Origin: Leidyana gryllorum EB-2025a | Lineage: Eukaryota > Apicomplexa | Length of the DNA: 64,000 nucleotides | Direction of reading: 5' to 3' | NCBI GenBank assembly: GCA_048772705.1 | Contig: JBLWGC010000230.1 | Coordinates: 372,001 to 436,000 of the forward strand | Shown: piece after piece, positions 53,475 to 62,753 of the stretch | How positions within the stretch are numbered: the first letter of the stretch is position 1 | Layout of the letters: the number at the start of each line of letters is the position of its first letter | The notes under the pieces: generated by a model | The model's input: only the letters and a program-made list of their open reading frames with translations | Database searches by the model: none | What the model was told of the DNA's origin: nothing | Program-made: the position numbers and the translations under genes

Positions 53475-55908
53475 TCAATTGTCATCGATAATGAAGTAGT
53501 TTCCAGACAACTTCTGTTCCTTGTCTTTGACAGACTCGGCCTTGTTGATTCGGGGGCGGTAGTTCGTAGGATCGCGACGGAAGGTAGTATCAATCATCTA
53601 GAAAGGAGACGTGGATTGGTAAACACACGAACACACGCCTGATCGACTCACCGAAAGGAACTTATTCATTCCGCTCACGAGGGATTGAGGGGAGTTGGCT
53701 CGGCAGTCAATTCTGAGGGGAAGAAAGCTTATCCAGAACGCGTTGGCGGCGGTAAACTCACCCTGGCGCACCTTCGTACACGATAACCTTATCAGCTAAG
53801 TAAGTAGCCATGATAAAATCATGTTCCACAATGAAGGCCGATTTCTTGGCGTGGAGGATGAACCTGATGGCGCTATGACCCAAGAATTCTGGCTGAACTC
53901 ACCTCTTGATGACGCGTGCAGCCTCAATACGCTGTTCGCAATCAAGGTACGCAGACGGCTCATCCAGTAGGTAAACATCGGCCGGCTTGCCCAGAGCGAG
54001 CACCAGAGCAATTCGCTGGAGCTCACCACCAGACAGGGTCTGGACTTGCCGATCTTTGATTTTCTCAATCATCATCGGCTTGACAACATCAGTGATGAAT
54101 TGCGGGTGCTGATAGGATTCCCTGATACGAGTAAGGAAGAGCTGTTCCACGGTGCCTTCGAATTTCGGAGAGATGGTTTGAGGTTTGTAGCTGACGGCCA
54201 ATTGCGGCAGCTTGGCCTCTCCATCGGCTGCCAGATAGCCGGCCAAGATCCGAATGAAGGTCGTTTTACCCGTGCCGTTCTGTCCGAGCAACACAACGAT
54301 CTCAGAATCGCTGAAAGCTCCCTCTTCAATTCGAAGCTTGAAAGTGCCCATTGTCTTTTCCATTGTAGGATATGATTGAGTAGCCTCGCGCTTAATTTCC
54401 TCATCCAAGTCTTGTGTGATTCTGAATGATATAGCTTCTTCCCGGATTCGCAAGTTCTCGGTTGGGATGAAACCTTCAAGGTACAGATTGATTCCTTCAT
54501 TGACAGAAAAAGGTGCTGTCACCACTCCATAGTGTGATGGAGATCCCCATAAACAACAAATAGTGTCGGACAGATAGTCAGAAACTGACAAATCATGTTC
54601 CACACAGATGACATAGTTGTCGTGCCTCAGTAGACTACGAATAGTCTTGGCAGCAACAATTCGCTGTTTGATATCCAAATAGGAACTTGGCTCATCGAAC
54701 ATAAGAACGTTTGCATCTTGAATGGCAGCGACGAGGATAGCGAAACGTTGAAGTTCGCCACCACTCAGGTCACTGATTTGCCGTTCCAGCAAATGGTCAA
54801 GCTCAAGGGTGTACAGTAAACGATCACTTAGTTCCTTCACTTCTTCTCCGCGCTGGTTGATAACCTCACCCACACTGCGCTTCGACTGGGCATTTGGTTT
54901 GAGGAACAAGCCAAATTTAACTGACGACTTACTCTCTTGGCAATTGTATCTACGTATTGTGGTTTGACAGCTGGTTTTAGAGCCCCCTCTAAGATCTTGG
55001 TGAAGTAGATTTGCAGCTCACTTCCTCGATAATGTTGTAGAATTTGTCGCCATTCGGGAGGATTCTCGAATTGACCTGGAATGGAAAAAGTGAATTTTGT
55101 AAGAGGTCCACATTCTCATTCAAGGTAGTCACGGAACCAAGCCAAGCCAAGTCTCTAACATCCCCAATCACCAGTACACGAACATATCGCGGATTTGGCG
55201 AACACTAGCCCTCTTTGTACCATCAGCCAGCCCTCTTTATCAGCGACGTCTACGAGGACAACCAGCCACCCAACCAACACATCAAAACATAGCCCATCAC
55301 TCCATATTCAGACGAATGAGTGGTACAGAGTACGTTAACACGCCCGTCGTCTCCGATAAGTCAAGCCGGAGATGCGAACGCACGTGTGTGTGGGAAGGAT
55401 AGTCACTTGTGATATACATCATTGCACCCATACGTGACGCAACCTCAGCAATTTGCACATTTCATTTTCACCGATACTCACCCAAATTCGGCTTTAACTT
55501 GCCACTGAGAATAGTCAGTGCCGTTGACTTCCCAATACCATTAGTACCTACAAGGCCGAGAACCTGGCCTAACCGAGGTACAGGCAGACGATGAAGTTTG
55601 AAACTATTGGGTCCAAAACGATGTGCCGTGTCTTTGCCCAAGTCCTTCGGTAGGTTGATGATGGCTATGGCCTCGAACGGGCACTTTTTGACGCAGATAC
55701 CACAGCCGATACATAAAGGCTCGCTTATGTATGCGATAGTACTCGAGGGTTCAACTTCGATACACATCTTGCCAGTACGGACGACTGGGCAGGACCGTTT
55801 GCATTCCTGACGACATTTCTTGGGCTTGCACTTGTCAGCATTGACGATAGCAATACGGAGCTTGCTGGCTTGCAGGCCTTCGTCTCCACCAGCTTTTTTC
55901 TTCCCCAT
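53475..55908 (-). CDS. ABCE1: ABCE1/Rli1 ribosome-recycling ATPase
   Basis: Six exons (55482-55908, 54933-55075, 53903-54885, 53762-53863, 53652-53712, 53475-53597) give 612 residues, near the usual 600. Two [4Fe-4S] clusters are encoded: Cys27, 32, 36, 40 and [11 protein letters not shown] (66-76). NBD1 has GTNGIGKST (121-129) and LSGGELQR, and NBD2 has GQNGTGKTT and a second LSGGELQR. The hinge and the C-terminal [13 protein letters not shown] match the family. ABCE1 splits ribosomes after termination and acts in 40S maturation. Intron 1 is 406 nt while the others are 39-54 nt. The ATG faces the zinc-finger gene across 118 nt. Confidence 0.95.
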
Positions 55909-56026
55909 TGTGCCCCCCACAAGAAGTAAAAATTTCCTAGCTTCAACACGCAAGTCCTGTAAAGTTCGTGGTGCAACCCGCCCGGCCTCCTCGCATTCTG
56001 TCCCACTAAGCACACACACCGTGTGA

Positions 56027-56570
56027 ATGCAGGCCCCACAAGAGGTGAGTGGACGAAAGTGTGATTCCGATGAGATTGTGTGGTCAGTCAGCCACCCAAT
56101 GCCGGGGAGGGTGCGGTTTCTATGGATCCGCAACAATGGACTTTTATTGTTCAGTGTGTCACCGACGTCGGTTGCAAGAGCAATCGGCTGCTACGAATGC
56201 ACCCTCAGCAGTTCCATTGGACTTGCGACAAGATAAAAACATAAATGAAGAGGGATCGCAGCAGTCATTACCCGAACGACAGGGTGAGGACCTTCAAGGT
56301 GGAGGGCCAGCAGAAAGCCTTGGACCCTGCTCAAAGGAAAAGGAAGAGGAAGTTACAACTGGTCGGGTTCAGAAGGATAAGTCGAGGTGTCTAATCTGCA
56401 ACAAGCGGTTAGGATTGTTAGGTTTCCAGTGCCGCTGCGGTCTGGTTTTCTGTCGACCGCATTTACATGCCGAAGCCCACGCTTGCGATTTCGACTATCA
56501 GTCAATGGCACGTGCCACATTGCACACCCGAAACCCCAAAGTGGTACCAGAGAAGCTGGACCGCTTCTGA
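56027..56570 (+). CDS. A20/AN1 zinc-finger protein (ZFAND5/SAP type)
   Basis: Exon 1 (56027-56044) codes only MQAPQE, and after a 43-nt intron exon 2 runs 56088-56570, giving 166 residues. The join yields a canonical A20 finger, C11-x3-C15-x11-C27-x2-C30, in the usual place. The C-terminal AN1 finger has [31 protein letters not shown] and the family ending [10 protein letters not shown]20/AN1 proteins bind ubiquitin and are induced in stress, linking substrates to the proteasome. The linker is Glu/Gln/Gly-rich. An AATAAA at about 56594 could be the polyadenylation signal. Confidence 0.88.
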
Positions 56571-56706
56571 CAACTAGCAGAATCTTCAATTCAATAAAAA
56601 GCTCATTGTAAAAGACAGTCTCTCTTATAATCAACGGAGACAGGGTGTCTTTTTCGATCGTTCTCTTGTTTTTTTCCCCAACATCTCCACTTCGTCGTCT
56701 GCCGAG

Positions 56707-59700
56707 ATGCTCAAGTCAAAGGTTTACTCCTTCGCCAATTTGCCCCGTGAGCACAAGACTGTGATGCAAGGGGACCAGTTTGCCGACGTCAATGCCACTT
56801 GCAGCCCGCAACAGGCCGATCGCCGGCTCTGGCAGCCCGTCTTGCCTCTGGCCCTGCGTCGCCCGGCTATGACTCAGGTCGACAACACCGTCAGTCCCGT
56901 CGTTCCCGACGCTGACAAGCTGGCCACTATGTTCCCTAAGACTTGGGGTCAGAAGTTTATCAATCTGGTCCACAACCCCAAGGAAGAGGCCTGGGCGACA
57001 CACAGTCCCCTTCGTGTCGGTGTCGTTCTGAGTGGAGGTCAAGCTGCTGGTGGCCACAACGTAATTGCGGGCATCTTTGACTATGTGAAGCAACTGAACC
57101 CTCAAAGTCAGCTTATTGGCTTCCTGAACGGCCCTCACGGCATCTTTACTCACAACTACCGCGAAATCAGCGAGGAGTACATGGCGAAATACCGCAACAT
57201 GGGCGGATTCGACATGATTTGCTCTGGACGCCACAAGATTGAGTCCGAGGAACACAAGCAAAAGTCGCTCGAAGTTTGCCAGAAACTCGACCTTCACGGC
57301 CTCGTTATCATCGGTGGTGACGATTCAAACACGAATGGCGCTATTTTGGCTGAATACTTTGCGGAAAAAAATTGCAAGACTCGAGTCATCGGAGCTCCCA
57401 AGACTATTGATGGCGACCTCAAGAATGAGTTTATTGAAATCTCCTTTGGCTTTGACACTGCGGTCAAAGTCTACTCTGAGCTCATCGGTAACCTCTGTAC
57501 CGATGCCGCTACCAGCATGGATCGCTACCACTTTGTCCGTCTCATGGGACGCAGTGCCAGCAACATTGCGCTTGAGTGTGCCCTGCAGACTCGCGCGAAC
57601 CTCACCTTCATTGGAGAAGAGGTGCAGGCTCAGAACCGCAGTCTCAAGTCTCTCTGCGACGAAATCTGCGAGATGATCATCAAACGTGAGGCCGCCAACA
57701 AGCCTTACGGTGTCGTTCTTCTGCCCGAGGGCCTCATTGAGTTTGTCCCCGAGTTCGGCATTCTCATCCGTGAGATCAACGAGATTCTCGCCCACGGAGA
57801 GTTCGATGTCAACAAACTCACCGAGAACTCCAGAGCTGTTTTCCTCGAGCTGCCAGAGTCCATTCGCGATGAACTCTTGCTGGAACGTGACTCTCACGGC
57901 AATGTCCAAGTCGCCAAGATTGCCTTCGAGTCCCTCATCATCCTTATGGTTACTGCTGAGCTCAAGAGAAGGAACTTCAACGGCAGATTCATTCCTACCG
58001 CTCACTACTTTGGCTACGAGGGCCGATGTGCTATGCCCTCCAACTTTGATGCCAACTACTGCTATGCCCTCGGACACACCGCTGGCGCCCTTATTGACAA
58101 CGGCGTCACTGGCTACATGGCCGTTGTCAGAAACCTCGCTGCTCCCGCTGAGGAGTGGGTTCCTGCTGGCTGCCCTGTCACCATTATGATGAATCTGGAA
58201 CGCCGCCACGGAGCCGACAAACCCGTCATCAAGAAGTATCTTGTCGAGTTGGATAAGCCTCTCTACCAGAACTTCATGAAGGTTGCCGAACAGTGGAAGT
58301 ACAGAGACCTCTACCGCAACCCTGGCCCCATCCAGTTCGACGGCCCCAGCGCTGACTGCACGACCTTCATGATCAAACCTCCCAATTCAAGCTATCTTCT
58401 GCCCGATGTGCCCGAAACCAAAGCACACTTCAGCAAGTCTCAAGCGGTCATGTCACCGCTGCAAATTGAGCGTCTCAAGTACCGCGCGCCCAAGTCCAGT
58501 ATCCTCACCAACTTGAAGACTCGCGCGATCGTTGCGAAACGTTGCGCCTTCAACGATTCTCAAACCGAACGTTTCGTTCGTCGTTCTTATCCCCTTCAGA
58601 CTGATCGTCACGGCAACAGAGCTTACGCTGTTGAGCCTTGTGATGCTCCCAGTTCCAAGCCTCTTCGCCTCGGTGTTGTTCTCGGTGGTCAGCCTATCCC
58701 AGGTGCCATCAACGTTGTTCAGGGTCTCTTTGAGCGCCTGCAATTGATTGGCGGCAAACTCTTGGGCTTCAAGGGTATCACTGGGCTCTTGACTGGCGAC
58801 CACATCCTCGTCGACGCTGACGAACTCAGTCTGTATGTGAACCAGGGAGGTTTCGAGCTTCTTGGCCGCACTCCCGAGACCAAACACGAGTTGCGTGAGG
58901 ACGAGGGTCTCGAGAAGGTCACTGCCAGCTGCAAGTCGCTCGACCTCGACGGTCTCGTCATCATTGGTGGACAAACTTCGCTCACCGACGCTGCCGTCAT
59001 CACCGAGCACTTCTTGGCCAACAACGTGTCCACTCGTGTCATTGGTGTCCCGGCCAACCAGGAGAACAATGTCAAGCACAACATGCTCGAAGCCGCTATT
59101 GGATTCGACACCACGTCCAAATCCTACAGCAGTTTGCTCGGGAACCTCCTGACCGATGCTGCCTCTGCCACAAAGTATTGGTACTTTGTCCGTGTCATGG
59201 GCAATGTGCCATCCCACATTGTCATGGAGACTGCTCTTCAAACCCATCCCAACTTCACTGTTATCAGTGAGCGTTATGTTGAGGAGAACATGTCGCTACG
59301 CGATGTCGTTCGCGACATTGCCGATGTCGTCGCTCTCCGCGCTGCCCAAAAGAAGAACTACGGTACTGTTCTCATTCCCGAGGGTGTGATCCGCGCAATC
59401 CCGCAATACAAGGCTCTCCTGAGCGAGATTGATGCAATTCTGGCCCGCAACTCGGACGCTTCGGATGCAGACATGCGCAGTATCCGCTCTGCTCTCGTCA
59501 ACCTGCAACGTGACTCTCCTCACTTCAAGGCTCTGACTCCGTGGTCCGCCGCTCTTTTGACTACTCTTCCCGAGTTCTTCCGTGCTCAGATTCTCAAGGA
59601 AACCCCCACCGGCCGAATTGAGCTCTCTGAGATTGCTGCTGAACAGCTCATCGCTGTCTGGGTTGGTCACGAGTTGGCTGAACGCAAGAAGGCCGGTACC

Positions 59701-60294
59701 TACAACGGTTCCTTCTCGCCAGTGTGTCACTACTTTGGCTTCCAAGGCCGTTCTGCGATGCCTTCCAACTTTGACTGCGCATTGGGTGTCGCTCACGGGT
59801 ACCTGGCTTCCATCCTTGTCGAGTCTGACCTCACTGGTTTCGTAACCAGTGTCAGGTGCCTCTGCAACCGGCCGACCGACTGGCGGTTCTCGGCACTCCC
59901 TCTGTCGGTGCTGCTGCGCATCATGCCTGACGTCGAGGCCGCTGCTTACGGCCGCCGCGTTCCCATGGTGCCTTGTGCTGACGTGGATCTGGATGGGTCC
60001 GCCTACAAGGCGTTCGCTGCTGGTGCTGAGGCTTGGGAGACGGCTGATACCTTCTGCAACCCCGGCCCTGTCCAGTACAACGGGCCTTCGGCGGACTACT
60101 ACAACAGAACTCTGTACGAGGAGCAGTATGACTACATCTCTATGCTTGGGGAGTTGGAGGGACTGCTCGGTGTTATCGGCGGTGTTTGTTCGTTCGGCGT
60201 GCCGAAGGACACTCTCAAGACAGCCGTGACATCAATGGGCGCTTTGGCCAGTATTCTGTCCGATGGCAAGCATGGATTTGCTCAAGCTTTGTAG
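56707..60294 (+). CDS. Two-domain diphosphate-type phosphofructokinase (PFP), fused
   Basis: A single exon of 1195 residues with two PFK domains in one chain. The N-terminal half has SGGQAAGGHN at 109-118, GGDDSNT at 203-209, PKTIDGDLKN at 231-240 (catalytic Asp and the Lys typical of diphosphate users) and MGRSASN at 280-286. The C-terminal half repeats the fold (LGGQPIPGAIN; IIGGQTSLTDA about 751; GVPANQENNVKHN about 779; VMGNVPSHIV) but lacks the TIDGD catalytic motif. It is therefore probably regulatory. The enzyme interconverts fructose-6-phosphate and fructose-1,6-bisphosphate, probably with diphosphate. Codons are strongly biased, as expected for an abundant glycolytic enzyme. A pyrimidine-rich tract precedes the ATG. 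Confidence 0.92.
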   Translation: MLKSKVYSFANLPREHKTVMQGDQFADVNATCSPQQADRRLWQPVLPLALRRPAMTQVDNTVSPVVPDADKLATMFPKTWGQKFINLVHNPKEEAWATHSPLRVGVVLSGGQAAGGHNVIAGIFDYVKQLNPQSQLIGFLNGPHGIFTHNYREISEEYMAKYRNMGGFDMICSGRHKIESEEHKQKSLEVCQKLDLHGLVIIGGDDSNTNGAILAEYFAEKNCKTRVIGAPKTIDGDLKNEFIEISFGFDTAVKVYSELIGNLCTDAATSMDRYHFVRLMGRSASNIALECALQTRANLTFIGEEVQAQNRSLKSLCDEICEMIIKREAANKPYGVVLLPEGLIEFVPEFGILIREINEILAHGEFDVNKLTENSRAVFLELPESIRDELLLERDSHGNVQVAKIAFESLIILMVTAELKRRNFNGRFIPTAHYFGYEGRCAMPSNFDANYCYALGHTAGALIDNGVTGYMAVVRNLAAPAEEWVPAGCPVTIMMNLERRHGADKPVIKKYLVELDKPLYQNFMKVAEQWKYRDLYRNPGPIQFDGPSADCTTFMIKPPNSSYLLPDVPETKAHFSKSQAVMSPLQIERLKYRAPKSSILTNLKTRAIVAKRCAFNDSQTERFVRRSYPLQTDRHGNRAYAVEPCDAPSSKPLRLGVVLGGQPIPGAINVVQGLFERLQLIGGKLLGFKGITGLLTGDHILVDADELSLYVNQGGFELLGRTPETKHELREDEGLEKVTASCKSLDLDGLVIIGGQTSLTDAAVITEHFLANNVSTRVIGVPANQENNVKHNMLEAAIGFDTTSKSYSSLLGNLLTDAASATKYWYFVRVMGNVPSHIVMETALQTHPNFTVISERYVEENMSLRDVVRDIADVVALRAAQKKNYGTVLIPEGVIRAIPQYKALLSEIDAILARNSDASDADMRSIRSALVNLQRDSPHFKALTPWSAALLTTLPEFFRAQILKETPTGRIELSEIAAEQLIAVWVGHELAERKKAGTYNGSFSPVCHYFGFQGRSAMPSNFDCALGVAHGYLASILVESDLTGFVTSVRCLCNRPTDWRFSALPLSVLLRIMPDVEAAAYGRRVPMVPCADVDLDGSAYKAFAAGAEAWETADTFCNPGPVQYNGPSADYYNRTLYEEQYDYISMLGELEGLLGVIGGVCSFGVPKDTLKTAVTSMGALASILSDGKHGFAQAL

Positions 60295-60357
60295 TTATTG
60301 GGTGAGTTCTCACGAAACTCCGAGGCAGTCTGTCTGATTCAATCGAAACCAAGTCGC

Positions 60358-60424
60358 TGTGTGCGTTCTCTTCGTTCTGTGCGCTCTGTTCGTTCTGTGC
60401 GCTCTGTTCGCCCTGTGTGCTCTT
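60358..60424. repeat. Short tandem repeat after the phosphofructokinase gene
   Basis: About 67 nt of imperfect GTTCTGTGCGCTCT-type units, roughly four copies. It lies between the PFP stop and the stop of member 7 on the other strand, in the shared 3' region. Confidence 0.6.
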
Positions 60425-62421
60425 TACGCACTCGAACTTTGCAAAATGCTGTTGAAGCGCCGGGCGGAGTCAATGCGCTTCATGAGCCATGCCAAGCGGC
60501 CCTTCCTGAAGACATGAGGCTGAACCTGGCCCAATCCGATCATGCGGATAGCCTGATCCACCATGATGTCGCTCACGAAGTCGGCGGGTCGGGGAAATAG
60601 TGATTTGCCTTGGACGAAAGCAGCAAGCTCTTGTGGGAGATCCTTAGTCGTCGCTAAGAAGACGACGTGACATTTGGTTGGCAGATGGGCGAGTTCTTGT
60701 GCAGTGGCATTGAGTGTGTGAGGGGCGAATTCTTGTGCAGTGGGATTGAGTGTGTGAGGGGCGAATTCTTGTGCAGTGGCATTGGGTGTGTGAGGGGTAT
60801 CACTGAGTGTCTCTGTGGCACCGCAGGTCTGAGGGGTACTATCCACCGTAGAGGCGGCCAATTGTGGAGCAAAAGCCATTCTTCTTAAGTCCTCCTCAGC
60901 AGCTTCTCTTCTTGTGTGGTCCCACAGTGGTATCCAGCCGGGGGTCATTTCTAGAACATCTCGATCACCAAGCCACACTCCGTGGACTAAGTGAGTTTGG
61001 GGGTTGATCATCAGGCAATAGGAGCGCATTGGGTGCCAAATGATAACGTGGCCACACCGAATCCACTGTCTTATTTTGGTCTTCGGGAAACTCTCTCCCT
61101 TTGAAAGGGTTTCGTCCCAGGCATTCAAACAGCGAGCGCGAATCACTTGACGTATCTGCTCGGCTACCTCCAGTGAAGAAGGAGGTACTGGACAGAATTG
61201 GGTTCCGCGAACGCACATGTTGAGGAAGTTCATGGCTTGCCTGCGGTGTAGAGAGTCCGGGCTATACGTTATCTCCCCTGTATCTTTGCTCTTCCGGTAG
61301 CTTGGCAGACTCACCTTGCCCGGGTGGTACTGCACGCTCACCACCGGCGAGAAGTGCCACTCATCCTTCGATGGTCTTTCATCATCCAAGCCGAGGAAGT
61401 GAGTCCTAATGGCATTCCCAGAGTATTTGTCTTCCCATTCGTATCCGGCAAAGTCTCGAGCTGCTATACATAAAGTTTCACGCAGCTGCTTGTCCGTCAA
61501 TATCTTCCTCAATATGAGGCGTCTAAATGGGAGGTGGATGGCACCTCCGGTCCGGAACACCCGAAGTCTGCTTCCTTCAGGTTTCTCCAAGGAGATCACC
61601 CAGTCCACTATCGGTTGACCCGGAGGCGTCAAGCGCATCACATAATCTCTACTTTTGTGCTGTGCTACCGCCCAATAGTGAATTTTCTCAATGCCGCGGT
61701 TCAGGTAGTCAGGCGGGATGTGCTGCTCGTATGCGTTGGAAGCCAGAGGCTGGTCCCACAAATGTCCGTACTTGTCCCATTCGGTCACAAGGATATCGTA
61801 AGCGTCTCTGACCTTCTCCCACTCAGCTGGCGGTACCTCCGGGAAGGGCTCCACCCTGGGGTGGGAGGATTTTGTCGGTGGGCACAGCGTGTATTCGCAA
61901 CGGCTAGCCTTTTCAGCGGTTCTATACCACTTGCGCAGCTTGTGCTCCACCCATGTCTTCGGGTCCTTTGGGAACTTGTCGTAGGCTTTGGTCTGAGCGT
62001 CTGGAATGTAACCCTTCATGACAGGATCGTGCTGAAATAACCCTTGTGAGAAGATATTGAAATTGAGATTTCGCAGCCAGAAAAGCTTTGTCGAATCTTC
62101 GTTCTCCCTCATGAAACGAAGCATCCCGTGATATTCAGAGGGTGCCAAAGATTCACGAGAATACCTTCTCATCGCACCCCCCACGTTCGCCTCGAAAATC
62201 ATTTCAGGCCACGTTTCCTCCTTCAAGATCTGGTCCTGGCATTGCAACGCCCCAGCGGCGGCTAGATGCCGCTCATGTGGGAAGGCCCAACCCAGTTCGT
62301 CATTCGAGAAGAGTGGGTAGTCCAAACCGTAACTGCTACTCAAAAGAGCTGCCCAGGCGAGACCCTCGCTGCCAAGGGGCTGACTTGAACGTCGTCCTGA
62401 AAAACGAAGTCTACCTGCCAT
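60424..62421 (-). CDS. Diverged GW/HW-like family member 7 with 12-residue repeats
   Basis: A single exon of 665 residues from ATG 62421; the frame is open upstream to a TTG at 62511, where a hydrophobic run and an acceptor-like CACAG suggest a possible extra exon. The N-terminus (SSQPLGSEGLAWAALLSSSY, then FSNDELGWAF) faintly recalls the family start. The middle is Trp-rich and basic. A block RCGHVIIWHPMRSYCLMINP is shared in pattern with member 8. Near residue 560 are three copies of a 12-residue unit (TAQEFAPHTLNP). The end (PADFVSDIMVDQAIRMIG) resembles the member 8 C-terminus. Membership of the same superfamily as 1-6 is inference; kinship with member 8 is firmer. Confidence 0.68.
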   Translation of the reverse strand: MAGRLRFSGRRSSQPLGSEGLAWAALLSSSYGLDYPLFSNDELGWAFPHERHLAAAGALQCQDQILKEETWPEMIFEANVGGAMRRYSRESLAPSEYHGMLRFMRENEDSTKLFWLRNLNFNIFSQGLFQHDPVMKGYIPDAQTKAYDKFPKDPKTWVEHKLRKWYRTAEKASRCEYTLCPPTKSSHPRVEPFPEVPPAEWEKVRDAYDILVTEWDKYGHLWDQPLASNAYEQHIPPDYLNRGIEKIHYWAVAQHKSRDYVMRLTPPGQPIVDWVISLEKPEGSRLRVFRTGGAIHLPFRRLILRKILTDKQLRETLCIAARDFAGYEWEDKYSGNAIRTHFLGLDDERPSKDEWHFSPVVSVQYHPGKVSLPSYRKSKDTGEITYSPDSLHRRQAMNFLNMCVRGTQFCPVPPSSLEVAEQIRQVIRARCLNAWDETLSKGESFPKTKIRQWIRCGHVIIWHPMRSYCLMINPQTHLVHGVWLGDRDVLEMTPGWIPLWDHTRREAAEEDLRRMAFAPQLAASTVDSTPQTCGATETLSDTPHTPNATAQEFAPHTLNPTAQEFAPHTLNATAQELAHLPTKCHVVFLATTKDLPQELAAFVQGKSLFPRPADFVSDIMVDQAIRMIGLGQVQPHVFRKGRLAWLMKRIDSARRFNSILQSSSA
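60688..60795. repeat. Coding tandem repeat, 36 nt x 3
   Basis: Three nearly identical 36-nt units inside member 7, each encoding the 12-residue motif AQEFAPHTLNxT on the - strand. The unit length is a multiple of three, so changes in copy number keep the frame. Confidence 0.85.
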
Positions 62422-62753
62422 CGACTGTGATCGAAAATCACCAGCACAAAAAAAAGCGAGCCAGCAACAAACGAACAGTCGTACATTGGGCTTAGGTGGA
62501 GAAACGATCAATAATTAACCTTTCAATGCAATGGCACATCATTTTGAACTATCCATCAAATTCAGTGATTGTTGTTGGGCTGCTGCTGTTCGTCACTCCG
62601 AGCAGGGAACACCATAAGCGAGAAGCTTCCGCGCACAAAAATCCTGTCAGCACACGGCATTCTATGTCAATGAATTGCGGTCGCACAATTGTTGCTTATT
62701 GCAACTTATTTGACATCCGCGATTTCTTGACTTGCTGAGTGCCCCTGGCGGCT
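62422..62753. other. Intergenic between members 7 and 8
   Basis: About 330 nt, A/T-richer than the flanking genes, with no supported coding frame apart from the possible upstream exon of member 7 near 62422-62511. Confidence 0.45.

Noticed and set aside
57325-58209. Long antisense frames (294 and 264 codons) opposite the phosphofructokinase
   Set aside because: Same cause: codon bias on the coding strand. Their translations are shadow sequences rich in Val, Glu and Leu with no domain.
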